Source: an uncultured Clostridia bacterium (GTDB taxonomy: Bacteria > Bacillota > Clostridia > Christensenellales > Borkfalkiaceae). Taken from it: DNA of 16,040 nucleotides. A model generated the notes under the pieces. The model did not search any database and was not told the DNA's origin. It saw nothing but the letters and a program-made list of their open reading frames with translations. The stretch's first letter is position 1. Each line of letters begins with the position of its first letter. Both the position numbers and the translations under genes were made by a program. Positions 1-7,243 of the stretch are shown here, in pieces. The DNA lies in assembly GCA_934249265.1 (NCBI GenBank), contig CAKQKQ010000040.1:1-16040 (forward strand), given 5' to 3'.

Positions 1-12
1 TGTTTTGTTGGT

Positions 13-765
13 TCATAATAAGCGTTTTTGTTTTCTTTTGTTTCCTAGACGTTTCTTGTTGTTTTTTAAGTTTTTATCATAAAAAATACACCAAACTACG
101 GCACAAATTATCATTACCGCCGCACCGATTAAAAACGAATATTTAAAACCGCCCGTCACAGCCTCGACCGCGCTTAAACCGTAAGTCAAAAACGTGCCTA
201 CGGGCACTGTAGTGCTCATTATTACTGTGGCTTTAGCGAGGTCTTTCCCTTGAAGATTTTGAGATAACGCGCTGATAAGCGACGACCACAAAACCGACTG
301 CGCCGCGCCGTTTAATACCCATAAATATTTAAACGAAACAAAAGGCGCGCCGAAAAACACGGCTAAATTTATTGCCGAAGATATCAAAAGCGACAGCGTA
401 ATAATTAATTTTTTGTTGTATCGATTACACAAAAGTCCGTTTATGAATTGCCCCGCGCCGTAAGAAAAGAAAAAACACGTCGTCACAAGCCCCGCAGAGG
501 CGTGCGAAACTTTGTAAAAATTTATTACCGAAATTATGTTGGACGAATAACTGTATCTGCCTAAATACGCCGAAGTATATACAAACCAACATAAAAATAT
601 GGCAAATAAGCCGCTCTTTTTCGTTTTTGCGGAATTGTTTGTCTCTTTTCCTGTCGGTGCGGTCGCCTCGTTTTTAATCGTGGCGTTTGTTTCGGCGGTT
701 TTTACTGCGTTTTCTTTATCGATAGCGAGATTTTCGGTGGGTGCGGTTTTATTGTCTTTTTCCAT
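13..765 (-). CDS. MFS permease, N-terminal half; frame breaks near the window edge
   Basis: This is a 250-residue product with a hydrophilic Ala/Thr/Lys/Asn-rich tail of about 50 residues, then six hydrophobic segments (about 52-70, 88-110, 118-140, 146-168, 180-200 and 208-228). That is the first half of a 12-helix major facilitator permease. The YLGRYSYSSN and GAGQFINGLLCNRY stretches resemble the OPA (GlpT/UhpT-like) branch, which would suggest an organic-phosphate or sugar-derivative importer, but the substrate cannot be read. The only nearby Met start is at 765, and no clear Shine-Dalgarno site precedes it. After helix 6 the frame enters a basic tail and stops at 13-15, where a full family member would continue for about 200 residues. 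The -1 frame entered at the A6 run (62-67) stays open to the window edge. The gene is therefore probably frameshifted, by sequencing error or mutation, and not a true six-helix protein. It sits 163 bp downstream of the GH43 gene and may be co-expressed with it. Confidence 0.72.
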   Translation of the reverse strand: MEKDNKTAPTENLAIDKENAVKTAETNATIKNEATAPTGKETNNSAKTKKSGLFAIFLCWFVYTSAYLGRYSYSSNIISVINFYKVSHASAGLVTTCFFFSYGAGQFINGLLCNRYNKKLIITLSLLISSAINLAVFFGAPFVSFKYLWVLNGAAQSVLWSSLISALSQNLQGKDLAKATVIMSTTVPVGTFLTYGLSAVEAVTGGFKYSFLIGAAVMIICAVVWCIFYDKNLKNNKKRLGNKRKQKRLL

Positions 766-782
766 AGTTTTTAAATTAAAAT

Positions 783-814
783 TTTACACCAAGGGCGGTT
801 GCCGATGGTGTAAA
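783..814 (-). other. Hairpin between the GH43 and MFS genes
   Basis: An 8-bp perfect inverted repeat (TTTACACC / GGTGTAAA) encloses a smaller GGC/GCC stem with a four-base loop. It lies 17 bp before the MFS start and 115 bp after the GH43 stop. In the direction of transcription it is followed only by short T runs broken by A, so it is a weak intrinsic terminator at best. It could equally be a structure in the MFS leader. The rest of the 166-bp gap is AT-rich, and I see no convincing promoter in it. Confidence 0.4.
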
Positions 815-928
815 CGTTTTTATCGATTATTTTTAAATTAGTCGCCTAAAACTAAAATTCGGTCGTAAGGCAAAATATAAGTTTAAAACCAAATATTCAG
901 CCGCTTATAATTAGCCGAAATTTACTTA

Positions 929-1762
929 TTAAAAGTCCATAAATATCGCCCTTTCGTTTTGCGGCGAATTGGGATGATGAAGGGAAATTTGGGTTTTGCC
1001 GTTGAAATCTTTAAACAACATTGCGTGACCGCCGTCAAAGGTAAATCTGCTGCCCTTGTGCGTCCATTTGCCCCTAATGCCGTTTGATTCGGCTTCGAGT
1101 ACGGCGTATTTGCCGCCCGCAAGCGACGACCAAATCATTTTCAACTTGCCGTCTTCTTTAAACAAAAACGGTCCGTCGGTTATGCGGCAGTGTTTGCCCG
1201 CTTTTCCGTCGAAAGAGTCCACGCTTTTGTTGTCGCTCGCCTTGAAAAGCAAAAACGGCTTTTCTACCCCGTGAGACAAATCGTCGGAAAGTTGCATTGC
1301 ACAAATTTCTCCGTCTTCGACTTGCGTCCATTCGTGACAAAAAACGATATAAGGCTTGCCGTTCTCTACCCATAAAGTGCCGTCGAGACACTCCCACTCG
1401 GGCGGGGTAACAGGCTCTGCCGAAAGGGGCGTAAAAGGACCTTTGGGGTTATCCGCCACCAAAATTTGCGTCGCCCTATTGTGATTTTCGGAACGGAAAC
1501 TGCCGAAAAGATAATATTTACCATTATATTTATGCACTTCTGCCGCCCAATAATCGCAAGTTGCCCAAAAGCCTTGCTTTCCTCCGTCAAACACGACGAA
1601 CGGTCCGTCGAAATTTTCAAGGTCTTTTGAAACGTAAACCGAAAATTTGTCGTAAGCCTCGAGATTTTTGCCGAGTTCGGTAGTGCCGTACATATAATAA
1701 GTTTTCGTTTCGTCGTCCGCTAAAATAAACGGGTCTCTTATGCGTATTTCTTCTCTTTTCAT
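929..1762 (-). CDS. GH43-like glycoside hydrolase (arabinosidase/xylosidase type), cytoplasmic
   Basis: This 277-residue protein has no signal peptide. It shows the five-bladed beta-propeller pattern of family GH43. RDPFIL near the N-terminus holds the candidate general base Asp10. WAAEVHKYNGKYYLFGS (71-88) is the usual WAPEVH-type blade motif. LDGTLW holds the candidate pKa-modulating Asp127, and GGHAMLF (244-250) supplies the conserved His246. Where classical members carry the acid Glu in an EGP motif, this protein reads TDGPF (Asp196). By recollection that variant recurs in a subset of GH43-annotated proteins. The family acts on arabinofuranosyl or xylosyl linkages, and here it probably trims imported oligosaccharides. 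A weak GAG site precedes the start at 1762. The gene lies 79 bp after the SGNH gene on the same strand. At 277 residues it is a minimal single-domain form with no C-terminal beta-sandwich. Confidence 0.8.
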   Translation of the reverse strand: MKREEIRIRDPFILADDETKTYYMYGTTELGKNLEAYDKFSVYVSKDLENFDGPFVVFDGGKQGFWATCDYWAAEVHKYNGKYYLFGSFRSENHNRATQILVADNPKGPFTPLSAEPVTPPEWECLDGTLWVENGKPYIVFCHEWTQVEDGEICAMQLSDDLSHGVEKPFLLFKASDNKSVDSFDGKAGKHCRITDGPFLFKEDGKLKMIWSSLAGGKYAVLEAESNGIRGKWTHKGSRFTFDGGHAMLFKDFNGKTQISLHHPNSPQNERAIFMDF

Positions 1763-1841
1763 TTTTTTATCTCGTTTAGATTAAATATGTTTTTATTAAA
1801 ACGCTTTTTACGCTTTGATTAATACGTCTTAAATGCCTTAA

Positions 1842-3110
1842 TTAAAACGCGTCGTCGCCGAGCATTGTTTCCAAAAGCACTTGAGCGTATACTCTGTGCA
1901 TATAGTCGTTGGGGTGATTTGAATTTGAAGAAGTGGTGTCTTGGAATTTTTTAACCGTGAGCATTTGTTTGTGTACGTCGGTTACGTTGACGACGGCAAC
2001 TTTTTTGCCCGCGTTTTTCCACGAGGTTTCGCATTTAGCGAGTTCTTCGGGATAATCGTCTTGATAACGGCGCAACGAAGAATTTTGCGAGAAACCCATT
2101 TTTTCGTTGGGTATCATGCTCAAAACAACCGCTATTTCCGCATTGGGATTCGCTTTTAAAATTGCGTTTACCATTCTTTTTATCGTGTCGCTGAATTCCT
2201 TGGGAGTACGCGCGCCGCCGTCGTTCATGCCGAAAGCGATTACGTAAAGGTCGCCGTTGGCGGTCGTTACTTTATTCATGAGTTCTTCGTCGTTATACGA
2301 CTGCAAAGACGTGTTGCCGCTTACGGAATAATTTTCCCTCGTGATAGTCGTGCCGTAAATTTGCTCGAGTCTGTTCATTGCGAGGTCGGCGTACATCGGG
2401 CAATAAGGCTTTCTGTTTACGTATTTAAACGCGGTCGAACCCCAGCCGTCGGTTATGCTGTCGCCGAAATAAACTACTTTTGCGGCTTGTTTTGCCGAAA
2501 GTTTAGCGATAAATTTGCTGAAAACGTCGGTTTTTGCTTGCGGTTTGGTCACTACGTTTGCCTTTTCGTGCGTGTAAGTGACGGATAAACACCACTCGCT
2601 CATGCCCTTTGAAGTGGTCGTCGTTTCGGTGACGAGATACGCTCCTTTGGGTGCGTTTGCGGGGAGCGACAAAGAATTGGACTTGTCGTATTCCTCGAAA
2701 TAATAATCTTCATATTTTAAATAAGGTATACTTCCGTTTTCAAGTATTTTCAACTTGCCATCGGCGGTGATTTCAAAATCTTGACCTTCGACGTATTTTG
2801 TCTGCAAATCCGCGCTTCTTACCGAAACAACGTTTTTTACGGGATAAAGCAAACTTATGGGTTGAACGACCTTGTTTTCGTCTTCCATTACAAAAGCCGC
2901 TTCGCCGTAAGACACTATGCCGTCCCAAATGGGCGAAACGAATTTTTGAACGTCGAGTTCGGTTACGTCGTATTTTTCATACGCAGTGTAATCGGGCTTT
3001 TCTTCCGTATTCGGCTTATTGCCGTTGCCCTTGTCTCCGCAAGCGGTCATGCCGCCGAGACACGTTACGCCTAACATGATGCTCATTATAAAACATGCTC
3101 CTTTTTTCAT
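1842..3110 (-). CDS. SGNH/GDSL-family lipoprotein esterase
   Basis: This 422-residue exported lipoprotein has a lipobox ending GGMTAC (Cys24) followed by a Gly/Asn-rich linker. An N-terminal beta-rich domain (about 40-190) has no motif I recognise. The SGNH hydrolase domain (about 208-420) carries all four blocks: GDSITDG with nucleophile Ser218, SVSGNTS with Gly265, FGMND with Asn296, and NHPNDYMH with catalytic His399. Block V has Asn where many family members have Asp, a variant I associate with some bacterial SGNH proteins. The likely role is removal of acetyl or other acyl groups from polysaccharide at the cell surface. An upstream in-frame ATG at 3164 is possible, but the 3110 start gives a proper signal peptide and has GAGGG at 3118-3122, seven bases before it. 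The gene stands between the GH36 and GH43 genes. The exact ester substrate is unknown. Confidence 0.86.
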   Translation of the reverse strand: MKKGACFIMSIMLGVTCLGGMTACGDKGNGNKPNTEEKPDYTAYEKYDVTELDVQKFVSPIWDGIVSYGEAAFVMEDENKVVQPISLLYPVKNVVSVRSADLQTKYVEGQDFEITADGKLKILENGSIPYLKYEDYYFEEYDKSNSLSLPANAPKGAYLVTETTTTSKGMSEWCLSVTYTHEKANVVTKPQAKTDVFSKFIAKLSAKQAAKVVYFGDSITDGWGSTAFKYVNRKPYCPMYADLAMNRLEQIYGTTITRENYSVSGNTSLQSYNDEELMNKVTTANGDLYVIAFGMNDGGARTPKEFSDTIKRMVNAILKANPNAEIAVVLSMIPNEKMGFSQNSSLRRYQDDYPEELAKCETSWKNAGKKVAVVNVTDVHKQMLTVKKFQDTTSSNSNHPNDYMHRVYAQVLLETMLGDDAF

Positions 3111-3117
3111 GATTTTT

Positions 3118-3122
3118 CCCTC
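3118..3122 (-). promoter_or_regulatory. Ribosome binding site deciding the SGNH start
   Basis: GAGGG on the minus strand lies seven bases before the ATG at 3110. This favours 3110 over the in-frame ATG at 3164, whose extra 18 residues (rich in Arg, Lys and Asn) would bury the signal peptide. Confidence 0.75.
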
Positions 3123-3205
3123 TTGATTTTTATTATATATCATTTTGTTTCGCCTTGCACGCATTTTATCTAAAATCGCTTTTTAGATTTTTTAGCGGCA
3201 GACGA

Positions 3206-5317
3206 TTATTCTTTTTCCAACACGGTTATGCAAGCGGCGAGGTTTTTATTTCCGAAGTCAACTGTGAGTTTTCCGCACGAAAGCACGCCTTTTACGTTGC
3301 CGTATTCTGCGGCGATTTTATATCCGTTTACGTCGAATTCAGCAGTTTTACCGCCACCGAAACACATTGCGTAACACAAAAGTTTTTTGCCGTCTTTACT
3401 TCTCCTTACAAGCCTGATTGCGCCGCGCGGATTTAACAAAGATTTAACCTCGTCTGTGTCGATAAGCAAGGTTTCGCCGTCTTTAATGGTGCTTTTAAGT
3501 TTGGAATAAAACTCAGTGCCTTGCTTTACTACGGCGTATTTTTCTTGGTCGATTTCGGTAATTTTACCAGCAAGACAAACACGACCGAGCATGGCTTTTA
3601 CCATTGTGAAATACACTTCGTCCAAGTCGTGCTTGGGCAAAATGCTCGCCCAAATTTGCAAGGTGCGCGGTTGCATTACCCTCTGCAATTCCATTGCGAT
3701 TACCGCTCCGGAGGGGTTTTCGTGAGCGTCGGAGAATGAAACCATGCTGCCCAAAGTGGAAAACAACGGTTCGTGACGCATGCCGCCCGAAGAACAAACT
3801 TCCATTACAAGTCCGTCTACACCCGCGCGAAGTTTTTTATAAAATTCGATTACTTTTTCGATATGCTGCCTTAAACCTTCGGCTTCGCTTTCCGCTCCGC
3901 TTACGCCGTAACCGATATTTTCGTTGTAGTCTATTTTAATGTAATTTAATTTGTTTTCGTTGAGCGCGTCGATGACTTTTTTAGTGAGATAATCGTTTAC
4001 TTCCGCTACGCGGAAATCTAAAAACAATCTGCCGCCCCTGTCTAAAACAATGCCGTCTTGCTTTATAAGCCAATCTTGCTTTTTCATAAGCGAAGAATTA
4101 GAGGTTACGCTTTCAAATTCGTACCACACGCCGGCGGCTTTGTAACCCTCTTTGCGGGCTTCGTTTGAAAACTCTATAAGTCCGTTGGGGAACTTGTAAT
4201 CGCAAACTTCCCACTCGCCCAATGAGTCGCAATTGTTGTAACAGAACCAGCCCGCGTCAAGCACGAAATATTCCGCGCCGAGCGATTTTGCGACTTTTAA
4301 TTGCGGCCTTACGTTTTCCATTGTGGGGTTACCCCAACTCGTGAGATATTCGTTGTATATAACGGGCAAAGATTTTTCGCTTTCGGGCATTTTATAGATG
4401 GTGTCGTGATATCTCGTGAGAGCCGCGCATGCATTGTCTAAATTGCCGTTTACAACGGTAAAATACGCCTTGTGAGTGCGGAAAACTTCGCCTTTTTTCA
4501 AGTTTTTACGCCAATGGCCGTATAAATAATCGGCTTGACCGCCCGCTATCGTTACGTCTTGATAACGGTGCATAGCCTCGATTTGCCACGACGACGGGGC
4601 TTCGACTTGAACAGCCCAAGTTACGCCGTTTTCGATATCTTCTATGCCGATAAACGGAATATATCCCCTTGCAGGCATACTACCAAGCGTGCCGAACCTT
4701 TCGAGCCTTGCGCCGAGCGTAGACCAAGAATTTTCAAAGTTGTAATTGCTTAAAGGAATACTCTCTTTTCTGCCCTCGCCCGACCAATTGCTGTGTAAAC
4801 GGTGCAAAATGATTTTTTCGGGATTATTGTTTTCGGAAAGCGGAGTGATGGAATTTATGACGAAAGTCGGCGCGTATTCGATAACCGTATCTTCGCCTTT
4901 ATTTTCTATTTCAACGTACATTTCGGCGGCTTTATAGCCTTTTTTCTGCGCTACGGTGTGTTTTACGTGCAAACCGTCGTCAGTTTTGAAATATGTGTCT
5001 ATACGCCTTTCGTCGTCGCTTTCGCTGAATTTGCAATCGTAAAATTTAAGTGCGTAAGCCGTTGAACGGTCAAGCATTGTTGCGCCCACGGTGAAGTCCC
5101 TTTGTGACTTGTCGTGCAACCTCGAGACTTGAACCATCGGCTCGAAATAATGTTTGTCCTCGGTTTTTAAACACGATTTGTATAGTCTGCTTTCTTTGAT
5201 GTCCGCAACTTTATCGTCGGGTACGCAAGTAAATGTCATTGTGCCGTTTACTTGCGTGTATACCACGGCGATACCGTCGAGTTTAAACACCGAAACGTTG
5301 TTTTTTGTCATTTCCAT
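3206..5317 (-). CDS. GH36-type alpha-galactosidase, cytoplasmic
   Basis: This 703-residue protein has no signal peptide, a usual length for GH36. An N-terminal beta-sandwich (about 1-310) leads into a TIM barrel and a C-terminal beta domain (from about 620). Barrel motifs match GH36: YFVLDAGWF (350-358), GEWEVCDYKFPNGL (367-380), GVWYEFE (396-402), and YIKIDYN, where Asp463 is the expected nucleophile. CSSGGMRHEP (508-517) matches the Cys-x-Ser-Gly-Gly loop. SFSDAHE (527-533) matches the SDxxD acid/base motif, so Asp530 is the likely acid/base, 67 residues after the nucleophile. The second Asp of SDxxD is Glu533 here. The expected role is release of alpha-galactose from imported oligosaccharides inside the cell. 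A weak AAGGT lies ten bases before the 5317 start. Motif assignment is by eye. A related specificity within clan GH-D is possible. Confidence 0.85.
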   Translation of the reverse strand: MEMTKNNVSVFKLDGIAVVYTQVNGTMTFTCVPDDKVADIKESRLYKSCLKTEDKHYFEPMVQVSRLHDKSQRDFTVGATMLDRSTAYALKFYDCKFSESDDERRIDTYFKTDDGLHVKHTVAQKKGYKAAEMYVEIENKGEDTVIEYAPTFVINSITPLSENNNPEKIILHRLHSNWSGEGRKESIPLSNYNFENSWSTLGARLERFGTLGSMPARGYIPFIGIEDIENGVTWAVQVEAPSSWQIEAMHRYQDVTIAGGQADYLYGHWRKNLKKGEVFRTHKAYFTVVNGNLDNACAALTRYHDTIYKMPESEKSLPVIYNEYLTSWGNPTMENVRPQLKVAKSLGAEYFVLDAGWFCYNNCDSLGEWEVCDYKFPNGLIEFSNEARKEGYKAAGVWYEFESVTSNSSLMKKQDWLIKQDGIVLDRGGRLFLDFRVAEVNDYLTKKVIDALNENKLNYIKIDYNENIGYGVSGAESEAEGLRQHIEKVIEFYKKLRAGVDGLVMEVCSSGGMRHEPLFSTLGSMVSFSDAHENPSGAVIAMELQRVMQPRTLQIWASILPKHDLDEVYFTMVKAMLGRVCLAGKITEIDQEKYAVVKQGTEFYSKLKSTIKDGETLLIDTDEVKSLLNPRGAIRLVRRSKDGKKLLCYAMCFGGGKTAEFDVNGYKIAAEYGNVKGVLSCGKLTVDFGNKNLAACITVLEKE

Positions 5318-5468
5318 AGTGGTTTTTACCTTTAAATTTTTTAAATGTGTTTTTGCATTGAGAATAAAGTATTTTTTGCGAAATTATTGCCGTTTTACGG
5401 TTTCTCGGTCGAAATAAACAGCCGTATTTGCGCTTTGCCGTTTTTAGGTGGCAATAAGTATCCGCTTT
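5318..5468 (-). other. Gap between beta-helix copy A and GH36
   Basis: This is 151 bp of AT-rich DNA. It holds only short imperfect stems, such as TTGCC/GGCAA around a ten-base loop. I see no convincing terminator or promoter, so read-through from copy A into the GH36 gene is plausible. Confidence 0.4.
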
Positions 5469-7142
5469 TTAATACTTTCCTAAAAAGATATGGTCTTGCG
5501 GTATATAACTCGAGTTTAAAAGCACAAACTCGGTCATATACGCCGATTTATCGTAAATGTTGTCGGCGGTGAGTTTTACGCCGTTTCTGTATAAGTTGTC
5601 CAAATAAAAATCGCCGAAAGTGCCGTTTGCCTTGATGTTTCTTTCCCACAAACGGAACATATAACCCGAGACGTTTTTCGCGACGATGTTTTTAAAGTAA
5701 ATTTTGTCGATGATTTCGCCTTGTTCTTCAAGCCCGATATTGATTACTGCCTGACTGTCGCAACGGTAAACTTCGATATCCTCGAAATACACGTTTTTGA
5801 CCGAATAATTATGGTCGCCGAGACGGACTTCTATCGCGCCGAGTTTGGTGTGCCAAGTCGCCATGGCAAAACCTACGCTGCAATTTTTGAAATACACGTC
5901 TTCAACGTCGTGGTTGGTTTCCCACACTACCCCGTAACCGAGACCTTTGTCGAGCCAACAGTCGTTGTCGTAATAAGTCACGTTTTTGGTATAACCGCTT
6001 TGAGAGGTGGACTTGGTTTCCATTGCGTCGTCGCCCGTGCGGACGAAACATTTTGTCACGTAAGAATCGCGACAGTCGGAAAGCATTATTCCGTCGGAAT
6101 AAGTGCGGTAACCGTAAAGCATTATGCCTTCTATGTACACGTTTTCGCAATCGGTAAAGCAAAGAGTCCAACTGTTGCCGTTTATGGAAATTATATCTTC
6201 CACGACGAAATTTTTACAATTATAAAAGCCGAAAACGCCTTTTTTGTTGCCGACGCCCGTGGTGAGGTTTGCGCCCTCGTTTGCGGAAAAATCGATAACT
6301 CCGTGACCGAATAATTTTATATTTTCGCCGTTATTGCACTGAAAAACCCTTAAATATTCGCCCTTGCCGTCTTCGTCTGCCTCGGGATAGGCTTCGAGAT
6401 ATGCTCCGTCTTCGAGATAAACCCACGAATTTGTAGCAATGTTTACCGAAGAAATTAAATGTCTGCCGCGTTTAAACACGTAAACGGTGTTGCTGTTTGT
6501 AAAAGTAGTGTCGGCAACGCTGTGTTTGCCCGCTTCTATCTCTTGCGTAGTCCAGCCATCGGGAATTGTAAGTTCGTCCTTTTCGTATAAATACACGGTT
6601 ACGCCCTCGGCGTTGGTGTTGTTGAAACCGAAAGTAAACGAACCGTAGTCGTTGAGTTTCGCGCTTACCGTATCGCCGTTTATAGTCGCTTTTATGCTGC
6701 GTTTTTCGGGCAAAACGACAACAGACGGATTACGCTCGTATAACGACATATTAGCCTCTTTTGCCGTAAGAACCACGTCGAGACTGAATTTTTTGTCTTT
6801 TTCTTGCTTTTCGACGATTACGCTTGCGAAAGAGTGCAAACCTTGTCCGCACCTCGTGGCGTAAAGGGGAATTTGCACCCCGCCTACCGTCAAAGTGAAA
6901 TAAGGACTTATAATAATGCCGTTGTCTACGGGGGCATTGTTGCTCGTTGCGCCGACCCTAACTTCGGAAGCGTATAAATCGGGGTCTTCTATTTCGACAA
7001 CGTCGTCATACTCTATTCCCGTTATATTGCATTTGGTATAACTTTCGCCGCCACCGTTGTTGCCGTTTGTTTTGCCGCAACCCGCGCTGAATATCATAAA
7101 AAGCGATAGTATTGCGGTCAACAATATACTCAACTTTTTCAT
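5469..7142 (-). CDS. GH28-like right-handed beta-helix lipoprotein, copy A
   Basis: This 557-residue lipoprotein has signal peptide 1-21 and lipobox FSAGC (Cys22). Residues about 76-200 form a beta-sandwich seen ahead of some pectinase-fold enzymes, with landmarks ISPYFTLTV, LHSFASV and VVVLPEK. Residues about 215-530 are a right-handed beta-helix. The active-site region keeps GH28-like aspartates: SDGIMLSDC (Asp350) and TGDDAMETKS (Asp371, Asp372), with the 21-residue spacing of GH28. The GHG motif is replaced by GYG (Tyr403) followed by Glu408, and no RIK is seen (EVRLG instead). The role is probably polysaccharide cleavage at the outer face of the membrane, with unknown specificity. A GH49-like assignment is an alternative. 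GAGGT lies just before the 7142 start. It is the closest paralogue of copy B, sharing the first 14 residues exactly. Confidence 0.83.
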   Translation of the reverse strand: MKKLSILLTAILSLFMIFSAGCGKTNGNNGGGESYTKCNITGIEYDDVVEIEDPDLYASEVRVGATSNNAPVDNGIIISPYFTLTVGGVQIPLYATRCGQGLHSFASVIVEKQEKDKKFSLDVVLTAKEANMSLYERNPSVVVLPEKRSIKATINGDTVSAKLNDYGSFTFGFNNTNAEGVTVYLYEKDELTIPDGWTTQEIEAGKHSVADTTFTNSNTVYVFKRGRHLISSVNIATNSWVYLEDGAYLEAYPEADEDGKGEYLRVFQCNNGENIKLFGHGVIDFSANEGANLTTGVGNKKGVFGFYNCKNFVVEDIISINGNSWTLCFTDCENVYIEGIMLYGYRTYSDGIMLSDCRDSYVTKCFVRTGDDAMETKSTSQSGYTKNVTYYDNDCWLDKGLGYGVVWETNHDVEDVYFKNCSVGFAMATWHTKLGAIEVRLGDHNYSVKNVYFEDIEVYRCDSQAVINIGLEEQGEIIDKIYFKNIVAKNVSGYMFRLWERNIKANGTFGDFYLDNLYRNGVKLTADNIYDKSAYMTEFVLLNSSYIPQDHIFLGKY

Positions 7143-7194
7143 TTTTTACCTCATATTTATGCGTTTTTAAGTTTGTTGTTTTTTAGTTTTTTCG

Positions 7195-7227
7195 GGCGGT
7201 TTAACGCGCAATAAAAGTTAAACCGCC
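7195..7227 (-). other. Intergenic stem-loop between beta-helix copies B and A
   Basis: A perfect 11-bp inverted repeat (GGCGGTTTAAC / GTTAAACCGCC) surrounds an 11-base loop. It starts 17 bases after the copy B stop and ends 52 bases before the copy A start. In the transcribed direction it is followed by an A-rich stretch, not by a U run. It therefore does not look like a standard intrinsic terminator and may act in mRNA processing or stability. Confidence 0.55.
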
Positions 7228-7243
7228 GAATTGTCTTTTAATA

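Noticed and set aside
783..814. Operator for a LacI-type regulator
   Set aside because: The arms are separated by 16 bases and enclose another stem, unlike the compact palindromes of LacI-type operators. An RNA hairpin fits better.
599..841. Plus-strand 80-codon frame opposite the MFS start
   Set aside because: It mostly overlaps the MFS N-terminus in antisense, has no recognisable domain, and I saw no convincing ribosome binding site.
3111..3164. Upstream ATG at 3164 for the SGNH lipoprotein
   Set aside because: It would add a polar, basic stretch ahead of a clear signal peptide, and a good GAGGG site precedes the ATG at 3110.
5721..6314. A 197-codon plus-strand open frame antisense to beta-helix copy A
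   Set aside because: It lies wholly inside copy A, has no domain-like pattern, and similar antisense frames occur inside its paralogues. It reflects the codon composition of the real gene.
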